Shown: positions 26,229-35,839, numbered from the stretch's first letter. The stretch is DNA of 64,000 nt from Verrucomicrobiota bacterium (GCA_016721945.1 JADKHC010000004.1:62001-126000), one strand, 5' to 3'. The notes: generated by a model not told the origin, from the sequence alone. Numbers and translations: made by a program.

Positions 26229-28797
26229 TCACAACAGGCTCAACTGCGCGTCGTCGGTGGGTTTGACGGAGATCTTCTTCTTGGGCTGGACCTTGGGCGT
26301 GGGCAACTCGACCGAGGTGTCGTCGGATTCGAGTTTGGCCAGAATCGTTTTCGCGCGATCAATAACACTGAGCGGTAGGCCGGCGAGACGCGCAACTTGG
26401 ATGCCATAACTGCGGTCGGCGGCGCCAGGCACCACGCGGCGTACGAAAACGATGTCGTCGTTCCACTCTTTTACCGCGACAGAGAAATTCCGCAGGCGCG
26501 TGAGGTGTTTTTCGAGTTGGGTGAGCTCCTGGTAATGCGTGGCGAAAAGCGTGCGCGGGCCGCGTGTTTCGTGGCGATGCAGATGCTCGATCACCGCCCA
26601 GGCAATGCTCAGGCCGTCGTAGGTCGAGGTGCCGCGGCCGATTTCGTCGAGGATGATCAGGCTGCGTTCGGTGGCGTTGTTGAGGATGTTGGCGGTTTCG
26701 TTCATCTCGACCATGAACGTCGAGTTGCCGCGCGCGAGGTCGTCGCTGGCGCCGACGCGGGAAAAGATCCGATCAACCAGTCCCAACCGACAAGTCTTGG
26801 CCGGTGTCCAACAACCGATCTGCGCCATTAACGTGATGAGCGCGACTTGCCTGATGAAAGTCGATTTACCCGCCATGTTCGGACCGGTGATGAGCGCGAG
26901 TTGCACATCGTCGATGGCCAGCGTGGTGTCGTTGGGCACGAAGGCCTGGCTGCCGGAGGTTGCACCCATCGCTGCCTTCAACATTTGCTCCACGACCGGA
27001 TGGCGGCCTTCGGAAATCTCCAACACATCGCCATCGTCAAGTGCCGGGCGGCAATAATCCCAGTCGCGGGCAAGCAACGCCCAGCCGCCCAATACGTCGA
27101 TTTCTGCGAGGGCGTCGGCGGTTTGTGCGAGTGCGACCGACTCATCCAGCACGGCGGTCACGAGCTGGCCAAAAAGTTCGAGCTCACGCGCGAGCGCGTT
27201 CTCTTCGGCGTGAAAGATTTCCTTTTCCTTTTTCTTCAACTCCTCGGTGACGTAACGCTCGCCGTTCACCGTGGTCTGGCGGCGAATATAGTCGGCGGGC
27301 ACGAGGTGGAGATTGGCCTTGGTGACCTCGATGTAATAACCGAAATTATTCGTGAAGCGAACCTTTAGGCTCTTGATGTTAGTTCGTTCCTGCTCCTGCT
27401 TTTCCAGCGCTGAAAGCCAGGTCTTGTTGTCGCTTGTGAGCGAGCGCATCCGGTCGAGCTCGGCATCGTAATTGGCGCGGATGTAATTTCCGTCCTGCAA
27501 GTCGGCTGGAAGCTCGTCGGCCAGCGCACGGTTGAGCAGATCGCGCAACGTAGGCAGATCGGTGACGCGTGTGGAGAGCGCGGCAATTGCATCGCCGCCG
27601 AGCGTACCGAGCTGAGCAAGAATCGCCGGAAGCTGGGCGAGCGTGTCGCGCACGCCGCCGAGTTCGCGCGGATTACGCAGGCGATTTTGCAGGCGACCGA
27701 GGATGCGCGGAATGTCGCGGACTTGCTGCAACTGTTCGCGCAGGGCGATAAGCGCTGGCGAGTGGTTTAGGAAATCGCCGACGATGGTTTGGCGGCGAGT
27801 GATCTCCTTGAGATCGAGCGTTGGCGCGGCTAGCCAGCGTTCGAGCAGGCGCGCGCCGGCGGCGCTCACAGTGCGGTCGATCGCGCCGATCAACGAGCCT
27901 TCGCGTGGGCTGCGGGAGGATTCGAAAATCTCCAGATTGCGCAAAGTCGCCGGGTCGAGCAGCAGGGTCTTAGCGCTGCGATACTCTTGCAGGCCGCGAA
28001 GGTTTTCTGGTTTTGCGCAGAGATTTTCGGTTGCGTAGTAAACGAGCGCTCCGGCTGGCCCGAGGCCGCTGTGAGTGTGGGCGAGACCGAAACCTTGGAG
28101 ATTCAACACTCCGAGTGCCGCCATGACGGCGCGAGCGCCAGCGTCAGTTTCAAAATGATATGAGGGCAGTTCAGTAACCAGCCGGTTGGCGCAAAAATGC
28201 TGCAGCGCGTGCAGCGCCGTTTGATCGTGCGGAGCCTGACGCCACGACTCGACTGCGCCCTCGGTGGTGATGATCTCGGCGGGATCAAGCGAAGTCAGGA
28301 CGGGCAAGAGATTTTCCGGGCGTGCGTCGGTGGCGATTTTGAATTCGCCGGTGGTCAGATCGAGCCACGCGGCGTGAAGGCCGGACTTGTCAGGCGAGGG
28401 CGCAGAGGTAGTGGTTGCGCGCGGCATCGAGCTGGTTGGCGGCGATGGTTGTGCCCGGACTTAGGATACGTGTGAGCTGGCGCTTGACGAGCTTGCCGGG
28501 TTTTGCTGGTTCCTGCTGGTCGCAAATGGCGACTTTTTTGCCCGCTGCGAGGAGCTTGTTGACGTAGTTGTCAGCCGCGTGATGAGGCAGTCCGGCCATC
28601 GGATGCTCCTGGCGCTTGGTCAGCGTGAGACCGCAAATACGAGCAGCGATCTCGGCGTCCTCGAAAAACATTTCGTAGAAATCGCCGAGCCGGAAGAGCA
28701 AGAGCGTGCCTGGCGGAAGGGTGCGTTTCACCTCGAAATACTGCTGCATCATCGGGGTGAGTTTCTGCTCGGTGCTCATGCGTGCGGAAACGCTCAT
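26229..28797 (-). CDS. mutS: DNA mismatch repair protein MutS, interrupted by a frame change
   Basis: MutS recognises mismatches and small loops. The N-terminal mismatch-binding part has PGTLLLFRLGDFYEMFFEDA, with the conserved Phe and Glu (FYE) that contact the mismatch, and TLTKRQ. It ends in a stop at 28390-28392 after NHYLCALA. The remaining domains continue in another frame (SPDKSGLHAAWLDLTTGEF onward), with the ATPase Walker A TGPNMAGKSTFIRQ and DEIGRGTSTYDGLS. Joined length is about 856 codons, normal for MutS. The break needs one extra base or two missing near 28390-28405, for instance in GGG at 28398-28400. Start may be 28797 or the inner ATG at 28779. Confidence 0.88.
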
Positions 28798-28867
28798 GCA
28801 AAGCAGCGAAGGCGCAAAGAAAAAAGTGACAGTTTGCGCGAGAGTTTAGCTTGGCGACGACCCGGCA

Positions 28868-29821
28868 ATGCGTGAGACAGAGCGGGTGATTCTCTTTCAT
28901 CGTGACTTGGGTGGAGCTGGAAAACCGCCGCTCATCGTGCTGCACGGCCTGCTCGGTTCCTCGCGGAACTGGCAGTCGACCGGTGCTGACTTGGCAGCGC
29001 GTTACCACGTGTATGCGCTCGATCTGCGCAACCACGGGCGTTCGCCGCACTCGGCAGAGATGACGTTTGATGCGATGGCGGCCGACGTCTTGGAATGGAT
29101 GGACGCGCACGGTATCAGCCGCACCGCGCTCATGGGCCACAGTATGGGCGGGAAGGTCGCCATGCTCGTTGCCTGCCGCCAGCCGGAGCGGGTCGAGCGG
29201 CTCGTGGTTGTCGATGTCGCGCCGAAGGATTACGAGCTCATGGGGCATTCGAATGATTTTGCGGCGCTCAATGAACTCGACCTGCGCACTCTGCAATCGC
29301 GTGGCGAAGCGGAAATGCGGTTCGAGGCGCGCGTGCCGAGCCTCGGCATGCGGAAGTTTCTCGCAACAAATCTGGAGCGCGATCCGGAGACGAACACGTG
29401 GAGTTGGATCGTGAATTTACCTGTGCTCACCACGACGTTGCCTGAAATGGCCAAAACCTCCCTCGGCGCTAGCGACTGTTTTGGCGGTCCGACGTTGTTC
29501 GTTATCGGAGGAAAATCACGCTACGTGGAACCAACCGACCACGCACAAATTCTAAGTTGCTTCCCCTTGGCGAAGTTTGTGGTCATCGCCGAAGCTCGGC
29601 ATAATCCGCACATGGATTCACGCGTGGAGTTCGTGCGTGCGGCTGGCGGCGGGGCAACGAGCAGAGGGTGGGCCCGTTGTCTGCGGGCGGTGAGAGTGGC
29701 GACGGCCCGGGGGGCCGGGCCCCGCGGCGCACACAACTTCACGCCGGTTATCTTGGCTCAACTGCATTGGACTGAGCGGCGCGTCAGGATTCGGGCACCA
29801 CTGGGATCAGGTTGCTTGTGA
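28868..29821 (+). CDS. Alpha/beta hydrolase (YbfF-like esterase), C-terminus doubtful
   Basis: The frame from 28868 encodes an alpha/beta hydrolase: oxyanion-hole HGLLGSSRNW, the nucleophile elbow GHSMGGK and the conserved RNHGRSP of the YbfF/PldB-like esterases. The catalytic His lies in EARHNPHMDSRVEF. After FVRA (about 29641) the frame becomes GC-rich and not protein-like for 60 residues. Another frame would read LAAGQRAEGG and stop at 29691-29693, giving about 274 residues, the normal length. So the true end may be near 29693, with a one-base indel near 29641. The gene is divergent from mutS with 70 bases between starts. Confidence 0.8.
   Translation: MRETERVILFHRDLGGAGKPPLIVLHGLLGSSRNWQSTGADLAARYHVYALDLRNHGRSPHSAEMTFDAMAADVLEWMDAHGISRTALMGHSMGGKVAMLVACRQPERVERLVVVDVAPKDYELMGHSNDFAALNELDLRTLQSRGEAEMRFEARVPSLGMRKFLATNLERDPETNTWSWIVNLPVLTTTLPEMAKTSLGASDCFGGPTLFVIGGKSRYVEPTDHAQILSCFPLAKFVVIAEARHNPHMDSRVEFVRAAGGGATSRGWARCLRAVRVATARGAGPRGAHNFTPVILAQLHWTERRVRIRAPLGSGCL
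29694..29735. repeat. GC-rich hairpin repeat
   Basis: The segment near 29701-29733 (GACGGCCCGGGGGGCCGGGC and on) can form GC-rich hairpins and shares GACGGCCCGG with the repeat at 23540-23560. It probably lies beyond the true end of the hydrolase gene. No T tract follows. Confidence 0.45.
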
Positions 29822-31172
29822 CTTGTTCGCGGCTGCGGTGGGCGTATTTTAGCCAGCTGCGGTTGACCCAGCGGCGGTGCATGATCAGGCCACGAACCCA
29901 TTCCTCGGTCATCATCGCGATCCAGACACCGGGCAGGCCCCAGTGCATTTTCAAACTCAGAAACCACGCGAAAGGCACACCGAAAAACCACTGGGAAACC
30001 ATCGCGACCTGCACCGGGAAGCGCGCGTCACCTGTCGCGCGAAGCGAGTTGATGATGACGATGTTGAAAACACGACCCGGCTCATAAACAACCGACATCC
30101 GCAAAAGCAGGGTCCCGCCCGCGATGATCACGGGATCATGGGAAAACAACCCGAGCAGTTGCGGCGCGAAAATTGCCACGATTACGACTGCGCCGGTTGC
30201 GATCATCAGGCCGGTGCGCAGGCTCTTCTTAACTTCAATATAGGCTTGCTCGAACTCGCCTGCGCCGATCAGACGACCGATGAGAATTTCTGTGCCGAGA
30301 CCGAGCGCGATGCTGAAAAGGATCACGAGGCGTTGCACGTTTTGAGTGTAAGTTAGTTGGGCGAGACTTTCGCCGCCGAGCCGTGCGACGAAGCTGGTGA
30401 TAACCATTAACGAGAGCCAGTAACTCATGTGCTCGCCAGCCGCAGGCAGCCCGATGTGCAGGATGCGTTTGATCCGTTCGAGGTTGAACTCGACGAGATC
30501 CTTGAGGCGAAGTCGCAGTTTGAGCCGACGCTCAAGCAGAACCCAGAGTGCGATGCTGGCGGCAACGCGGCTGGCCACACTCGCGAGCGCCACGCCGGTA
30601 ACGCCCATCTTGGGTGCGCCGAACAAGCCGAAGAGCAGCACGCAACTGCCTGCAATGTTGATCACGTTTTGAAAGAGCGTCACCACCATCGCGTCGCGGG
30701 TGTGTCCATAAGCGCGCAAGGAGGCCCCGATGGCGCCGTTGAGCGCTTCCATAAACAACGAACCACCCATAAGCGCCAGAAATGGCAGGGCGTATTCCAT
30801 CAGCTCGGGCGGCAACTGCATGATGCGCAGCAGGGGAGCGGCAAAGAAATAGGCGATGGCGCTGCATACGAGCCCGACCCAGAAATTTACCCCAATGGCA
30901 GTGCCCACGATTTTTTTTGCACCTGCGTAATCTCCCGCGCCGACGTGGTGCGTGATGACCACGCTGGCCCCGATGCCGATGAAGTTAAAACAGATCAGCG
31001 CGAGGACGACGAACTGGTTGGCCACGCCGAGGGCCGCCACCGCACCGTCGGAAACGTGACTGACCATGAAGGTGTCCACGGTGCCGATGAGGATGCGCAG
31101 CGTTTGCTCGACGAAAATAGGCCACGCAATCGCGAGCAGCGTGGGCTGGGAAATGGAAGGTTTTACTTTCAA
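29784..31172 (-). CDS. MATE family efflux transporter
   Basis: 462 residues with about twelve hydrophobic segments, the MATE length. Hallmarks include the N-terminal AWPIFVEQTLRILIGTVDTF, ALGVANQFVVLAL and, in the second half, RFPVQVAMVSQWFFGVPFAW. MATE proteins exchange sodium ions or protons for cationic drugs and other small compounds. It is transcribed alone on the minus strand, with its end close to the alpha/beta hydrolase end. Substrate cannot be inferred. Start is the ATG at 31172. Confidence 0.9.
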   Translation of the reverse strand: MKVKPSISQPTLLAIAWPIFVEQTLRILIGTVDTFMVSHVSDGAVAALGVANQFVVLALICFNFIGIGASVVITHHVGAGDYAGAKKIVGTAIGVNFWVGLVCSAIAYFFAAPLLRIMQLPPELMEYALPFLALMGGSLFMEALNGAIGASLRAYGHTRDAMVVTLFQNVINIAGSCVLLFGLFGAPKMGVTGVALASVASRVAASIALWVLLERRLKLRLRLKDLVEFNLERIKRILHIGLPAAGEHMSYWLSLMVITSFVARLGGESLAQLTYTQNVQRLVILFSIALGLGTEILIGRLIGAGEFEQAYIEVKKSLRTGLMIATGAVVIVAIFAPQLLGLFSHDPVIIAGGTLLLRMSVVYEPGRVFNIVIINSLRATGDARFPVQVAMVSQWFFGVPFAWFLSLKMHWGLPGVWIAMMTEEWVRGLIMHRRWVNRSWLKYAHRSREQVTSNLIPVVPES

Positions 31173-31307
31173 TGGGAAGACCGATCGCGGGATTTAGGGC
31201 GCGATCAGCGCGCAGCATTTAGCTGCTCGTCTAGATTCCGCCAAGCTTCCATTTAGGCCTACCAACCGGTTCGATAACGGAAAGGAGGCGTAAGGAAACG
31301 CTGCCGA

Positions 31308-32786
31308 TCAGGTGTAGTCGCGGCGGAGATTACTTGGCAGCAGGCCGAGTTCTTCGCGGTATTTGGCGACCGTGCGGCGGGCGATGTTGATGCCTTTTTC
31401 CTGAAGCTTGCCGACGATTTCCTGGTCGCTGAGCGGATGACTGCGGTCTTCGCCTTCGATCAGATCGTTGATCATGTCTTTCACGCTCGTGTTGGAAACG
31501 GAGTCACCGTTGTCGGCCTGATAGCCGGGGGTGAAGAAATATTTGAAATCGAAAACGCCGTGCGGGGTGCTGATGTATTTGTTCGCGATGGCGCGGCTTA
31601 CGGTGGTCTCATGCACGCCGACGACATCCGCGATCTGGGTCATCGTGAGCGGCTTCAACTTCGAGACGCCGCCCTCGAAAAATTCAGTCTGTACCTTGAT
31701 GATTTCGCGGGTGATGCGTTCGATCGTCTGCTGGCGCTGCTCGATGGAGTTGATGAGGAATTTACCCGAACGCATGCGCTCGCGGAGATACTCGCGCTCC
31801 TGTTTGGAGAGTGTGCCTTTGGCGATAAGCTCGCGGTAGGTATTCGAAATCCGGAGACGCGGGATGTAGTCGTTGTTGAGGATGATTTTCCACTCCTCGC
31901 CGTCTTTTTCGACGGTGACATCGGGAACAACTACGCGGTTGTTATCTTCGGCAAAACGGCGGCCGGGTGCGGGGTCGAGCGTGCCGATTTCTTCGATCGC
32001 AATCTGCACGTCGTCCATGTGGGCGCCGAGTTTGCGGGCGATCTCGGGGATGCGGCGGCGCGAGAGTAGGGCGAAGTGATCGCGGAGAATGCGGGCAGCC
32101 AGCGAGTCGCTACGGCCTTTGGCGATGAGCTGCTGGAGCAGGCTGTCTTCGATGTCCTCGCAACCGATGCCCGGAGGATCGAAGGTCTTGAGGAGTTTGA
32201 CGGCCTGCTGGACGGCTTCGAGGGGAAGGCTGGTCTGGAGGGCGATGTCGGGGGCGGACTGGGTGAGGAAGCCGCGGTCGTCGAGACTGCCGACGAGATA
32301 CTTCATGGCCTCAAGCACCTTTGGTGGCATGTCGGCTAGTTCGGCCTGCTGCATGAGGTGTTCCTGCAGCGAGGTCTCGGTCACGAGCGAGTCGAAGAAG
32401 TGCTGGCGCTTTTCGGCGTCTTCGGAGGTGTACGGCTGGGAGCCGCCGGCCTGGGCCATGTGATCGCGCCAGTCTTCGTTGAGCTTGCTGAGGATCTCGA
32501 ACTCCTTGGAGTTGGAAAAATCCATTTCCTCGTGTTGCTCGGGCGTCTCACTCGATCCGTTTTCGCCGGTTTCGTTGGATCTGTCTGACTGTTCTTTGTC
32601 GAGGCTCACGCCCTCCATCGGCATTTCTTCGAGGGTAGGGTTGTTCTGCAACTCCTCCTGGATGACTGAGCGCAGATCGAGCGCAGCGACCTGAAGAATT
32701 TTCAGTGACTGCCGCAACTGCGGCGCAAGCACCAAGGACTGGGTCTGGCGCTGACGTAGATCTTGGCTAAATCCGGGTCCGCTCAT
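31308..32786 (-). CDS. rpoN: RNA polymerase sigma-54 factor
   Basis: 492 residues. The N-terminal activator region reads QRQTQSLVLAPQLRQSLKIL with the Gln-rich motif, followed by an acidic linker, the core-binding domain (about 110-310), a helix-turn-helix (VVGVHETTVSRAIANKYIST) and the RpoN box ARRTVAKYRE near the C-terminus. All sigma-54 landmarks are present. It directs transcription from -24/-12 promoters and needs enhancer-binding ATPases, none of which is in the window. The Ser/Thr kinase gene ends 33 bases upstream on the same strand, so they may be cotranscribed. No sigma-54 promoter of good quality was seen in the window. Confidence 0.95.
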   Translation of the reverse strand: MSGPGFSQDLRQRQTQSLVLAPQLRQSLKILQVAALDLRSVIQEELQNNPTLEEMPMEGVSLDKEQSDRSNETGENGSSETPEQHEEMDFSNSKEFEILSKLNEDWRDHMAQAGGSQPYTSEDAEKRQHFFDSLVTETSLQEHLMQQAELADMPPKVLEAMKYLVGSLDDRGFLTQSAPDIALQTSLPLEAVQQAVKLLKTFDPPGIGCEDIEDSLLQQLIAKGRSDSLAARILRDHFALLSRRRIPEIARKLGAHMDDVQIAIEEIGTLDPAPGRRFAEDNNRVVVPDVTVEKDGEEWKIILNNDYIPRLRISNTYRELIAKGTLSKQEREYLRERMRSGKFLINSIEQRQQTIERITREIIKVQTEFFEGGVSKLKPLTMTQIADVVGVHETTVSRAIANKYISTPHGVFDFKYFFTPGYQADNGDSVSNTSVKDMINDLIEGEDRSHPLSDQEIVGKLQEKGINIARRTVAKYREELGLLPSNLRRDYT

Positions 32787-32819
32787 GGTCTTCTTTAGTG
32801 ATGACAGCGTGGTTGTGCA

Positions 32820-33842
32820 TCAGGAGGCCGGGGCGGGGGTGCGAGAAAGCGGAAGGGGGGCGCCGGGCTCGTGGTGATCCATCAACTCGCGGAGGTAGAC
32901 GCCGAGTTTTTCGTTGGTGGGGCCGTAGCGGTCGCTATAGAGGTAAACTTCTAAATCGGTGAGCATTTCCGCAGCGGTCTGATAGCGCTTTTCGCGGTCG
33001 CGCTGGAGTGCTTTCTGGATGATTGCTTCCAGGCGTGGATCGATGTCGGGGCGCAACGTGCTGAACTTCGGAATGGGCATCGTCAGGATGTTGCGACGCG
33101 ATTCGAGACGATCAGCTGAGCGGAAAATATTACGGCCGAGTAACAATTCGGTGAGCACGATGCCGAGCGGGAAAAGATCGGCGCGGGCGTCGGTCACGGC
33201 ATAGCTGGCCTGTTCGGGCGAGAGGTATTCGTCTTTGCCGGCGATCACTTTGCCTTCCTCGTTGTACATCAGGTCGAGGGCCTTCGCGATGCCGAAGTCG
33301 GTCAGCTTCACGTCACCTTCGTAGGCGATGAGGACGTTTTTTGGACCGATGTCGCGGTGGACGATGTTGAGGTGGCGACCCTCGATGTCGCACTTCAAAT
33401 GGGCGTAAGCGAGGCCGCGGGCAACGCGTGAGATGATGAAGGCAGCGATGTCGACCGGAACCTGCTGCTTGAGGGCGCGGTGGCGATCCATGAGCTGTTC
33501 GAGGTGAACGCCGCGAACAAATTCCATCACCATGAAATATTGTCCGCCGACCTGGCCGAGGTGGTAGGTCTGGACGATGTTGGTGTGGATCAAATCGGCG
33601 ACGAGACGGGCTTCGCCGATGAAATTTTTCTGGAATTCCGGGATGGTGGAGTATTCTTCGCGGATCAACTTCACGGCGACGTTCTTGCGGAAATTGCCGG
33701 CACCACGCTGGACGGCCTCATACACTACGCCCATGCCGCCTTCGGCGATCTTGCGCGTGAGCTCGTAGTGGAGCTCGTTGAAGATATGTTTTAGGGAAGC
33801 CACTCTGGTGAAGACAAAAGGCCACGTCTCTTGAGCTGGCAA
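32820..33842 (-). CDS. Ser/Thr protein kinase (Hanks type, soluble)
   Basis: 340 residues. Kinase landmarks are the glycine-rich loop GGMGVVYEAV, the Lys in VAVKLI, the catalytic loop HRDIGPKNVL, DFGIA and SPEQASY, with ADLFPLGIVLTELLLG following. No transmembrane segment or PASTA repeat is seen, so it is probably cytosolic. The start is uncertain: the ATG at 33842, or GTG at 33803 just before ASLKHIF; the N-terminal residues between are not conserved-looking. It precedes rpoN by 33 bases on the same strand. PP2C-type phosphatases that could oppose it are encoded at 62526-63245 and 23587-25413. Confidence 0.9.
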   Translation of the reverse strand: MPAQETWPFVFTRVASLKHIFNELHYELTRKIAEGGMGVVYEAVQRGAGNFRKNVAVKLIREEYSTIPEFQKNFIGEARLVADLIHTNIVQTYHLGQVGGQYFMVMEFVRGVHLEQLMDRHRALKQQVPVDIAAFIISRVARGLAYAHLKCDIEGRHLNIVHRDIGPKNVLIAYEGDVKLTDFGIAKALDLMYNEEGKVIAGKDEYLSPEQASYAVTDARADLFPLGIVLTELLLGRNIFRSADRLESRRNILTMPIPKFSTLRPDIDPRLEAIIQKALQRDREKRYQTAAEMLTDLEVYLYSDRYGPTNEKLGVYLRELMDHHEPGAPLPLSRTPAPAS

Positions 33843-33924
33843 GTGCGCAAATGAGATCTAGCATGAAAATTGCTGTAATATTTTAGATCAGTTGACAGCC
33901 GTGTGTGTCGTTACACGTTGCCGC

Positions 33925-34242
33925 ATGATTACGCTCAGTTCCCGCGCCGCTGCTCAGATCCGCTCCATGCAGACCGAACTCAACGCACCGCAAAAACGTC
34001 TACGCGTTCTGGTCGAGTCGGGTGGTTGCTCCGGTTTTCAATACGGCATGTCGTTCGACGAGCCGAAGAGCGACGACGTCCAATTTCAGAGCGAAGGCGT
34101 CGATGTGATCATGGATCCGTCGAGCCTGGCTTATATGAATGGTTCGGCGATCGATTTCGACGACGGTTTGCACGGCAAGGGTTTTGAGATCAAAAACCCC
34201 AACGCTCAAAGTACCTGCGGTTGCGGCAAATCGTTTAGTTGA
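33925..34242 (+). CDS. A-type iron-sulfur carrier (IscA/ErpA family)
   Basis: 105 residues from the ATG at 33925. The three conserved cysteines appear in ESGGCSGFQYGM and in the C-terminal STCGCGKSF. A-type carriers accept an Fe-S cluster from scaffold proteins and pass it to targets. Whether it is ErpA, IscA or SufA cannot be told from the sequence alone. It is divergent from the kinase gene. A TTGACA-like hexamer lies at about 33892-33897 in the upstream region. Confidence 0.9.
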   Translation: MITLSSRAAAQIRSMQTELNAPQKRLRVLVESGGCSGFQYGMSFDEPKSDDVQFQSEGVDVIMDPSSLAYMNGSAIDFDDGLHGKGFEIKNPNAQSTCGCGKSFS

Positions 34243-34328
34243 TCACCACGAACCGGCTCGGCGCAGGCTTGATTATCTGCGTCTTCGTGTCGGCCAGTTA
34301 GCGAACCGCGAGCGCGAACGCCGCGATT

Positions 34329-35021
34329 TTATTTCACTGCTTCGTGTAGCGCGACGATGCCGAAGCTCATGCTCCGGGCGGTGACCTCGTTGAACCCACA
34401 GGCCCGGATTTCTTCGCTCAAGCCATCGCGATTAGGGAATTTTTCAATCGTCTGGTTGAGGTAAACGTAAGCGTCGCGGTCTCCCGTGACGATTTGCGCG
34501 AGCCCAGGAAGAATGCGGCGCAAATAAAAATAATATAACGGCCTGAACCAGCGATAGGGTTGGGAAAACTCTAGCACATACATCCGGCCACCCGGGCGAA
34601 GGACGCGGCGCATTTCGAGCAGCGATTTGCGCAGGTCGCTCATATTGCGCAGGCCGAAGGAAATCGTGACTGCGTCGTAGGAATTATCCGCCAGCGGTAG
34701 TGCGAGGGCATCGCCTTGTTGAAAGGTGACATTCGCGTAGTGACTCGAACGCTTCTTGATTTCCGCTTCGTCGAGCATCGGCTGGCAGAAATCCACGCCC
34801 AGAATCTGGACCTGCTCGGGCATACCGCGACTCAGCGCAAAGGCCACGTCGCCACTGCCAGTCGCCAGATCTAGGATGGCGTTTGGTTCGGCACGTCGCA
34901 CGGTTTTGACGAGTTTGCGGCGCCAGCGGATATCCACGCCCAAACTTAGCAAGTGGTTCGCCACGTCATAACGACGGGCGATGCGCGCAAACATGGAGTT
35001 AACGGCGACAGGATCAGGCAT
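34329..35021 (-). CDS. ubiE: Ubiquinone/menaquinone biosynthesis C-methyltransferase
   Basis: 230 residues from the ATG at 35021 (MPDPVAVNSMFARIARRYD). The SAM-binding motif ILDLATGSGDVAFAL, then FGLRNMSDLRKSLLEMRRVL and RPGGRMYVLEFSQP, fit UbiE/MenG. The enzyme methylates demethylmenaquinone, the menaquinone branch being the more likely one here, or the ubiquinone intermediate. An upstream start at 35072 would add 17 unlikely residues. It is convergent with the A-type carrier gene and separated from the HU gene by 400 bases. Confidence 0.9.
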   Translation of the reverse strand: MPDPVAVNSMFARIARRYDVANHLLSLGVDIRWRRKLVKTVRRAEPNAILDLATGSGDVAFALSRGMPEQVQILGVDFCQPMLDEAEIKKRSSHYANVTFQQGDALALPLADNSYDAVTISFGLRNMSDLRKSLLEMRRVLRPGGRMYVLEFSQPYRWFRPLYYFYLRRILPGLAQIVTGDRDAYVYLNQTIEKFPNRDGLSEEIRACGFNEVTARSMSFGIVALHEAVK

Positions 35022-35072
35022 GTAGAAGAGAAGAGCGGGAGGTCTATTGCTAAGCACTCGGCCGGATGTCAC

Positions 35073-35473
35073 CAGCTAAAAGCGAATCTCCTGCATTCTG
35101 AGTGCCGCGCCGAGCCTAGTTTAGGCACAAAAAAACGCTCACAAATACAGGGTTTACGCTGAAATCTTGAACTTCTGTAACTCCACTAAACTGCCCCGAT
35201 GTCGTTACGGGTCTCGTTCGGTGTGGGGCCCGATATTTAAAGGTAAAAAGCTGCGTATAGTGCTATATTATAGCGTTATGTGGTTGATTTTGTGTCGCTC
35301 CCTGCACCGGATTTTTACACTACGTGGACTTCCTTAGGCAGTTGGCCCTCGGGGTGTTGTGGAAACTTTTAATACATTTTTTATCGAAAAAGTGAGCTGG
35401 CGTGTTGACGTAATGCTGGAATTGAAAATTACTTAGGTTTGTCCGAATAGAGCCGAAACAAAGGAAAACCATC
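35073..35473. promoter_or_regulatory. AT-rich spacer upstream of the HU/IHF gene, probable promoter region
   Basis: About 400 bases without a gene, more AT-rich than surroundings. A perfect palindrome GCTATA-T-TATAGC lies at about 35262-35274. A candidate promoter is TTGACG (35404-35409), 17 bases, then ATTACT (35427-35432), about 45 bases before the HU start. AAAGGA at about 35460 may be the ribosome binding site. These are visual matches only. Confidence 0.45.
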
Positions 35474-35782
35474 ATGTCCACCAACCTTACTAAACGCGAA
35501 ATCGTACTCGAGATATATGAGAAGACCGGCTTCCCTCAAAAAGAAGTCGTGGCAACAGTTCAAATGACCCTCGACATCATCATGAAGGCCCTCGCAGAAG
35601 GCCGCAATGTCGAGTTGCGTAATTTCGGTGTGTTGGAAGTGCAGAAGCGCAAATCGCGCATCGGCCGTAATCCCAACAAGCCTGAAGCAGAAGTCGTCAT
35701 CCCTGAGCGCGCAGTCGTCAAATTTAAGTCAGGCAAGATCCTCAAGCAGCTCCTCAAAAAACTCGATATCACCCAGCTCTAA
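35474..35782 (+). CDS. HU/IHF family DNA-binding protein
   Basis: 102 residues. The family pattern is clear: LTKREIVLEIYEKTGF, VQMTLDIIMKALAEGRNVEL, RNFGVLEVQKRKSRIGRNP with the DNA-intercalating Pro region, and VVKFKSGKILKQLL. It bends DNA and helps organise the chromosome. Length is slightly longer than HU, closer to IHF. A possible ribosome binding site AAAGGA precedes the ATG at 35474. A strong terminator follows directly, so the gene is monocistronic and probably highly expressed. It may act at the many palindromes in this genome, but that is speculation. Confidence 0.93.
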   Translation: MSTNLTKREIVLEIYEKTGFPQKEVVATVQMTLDIIMKALAEGRNVELRNFGVLEVQKRKSRIGRNPNKPEAEVVIPERAVVKFKSGKILKQLLKKLDITQL

Positions 35783-35814
35783 GCTGCGGGAGTGGAAGTT
35801 TTCCTTTTTGCAAG

Positions 35815-35839
35815 CCGGGCTTTTTCGCCCGGTTTTTTT
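35815..35839 (+). terminator. Intrinsic terminator of the HU/IHF gene
   Basis: A GC stem CCGGGC (35815-35820) and GCCCGG (35827-35832) with a 6-base loop, followed directly by seven T (35833-35839). It starts 33 bases after the HU stop at 35782. Confidence 0.9.
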
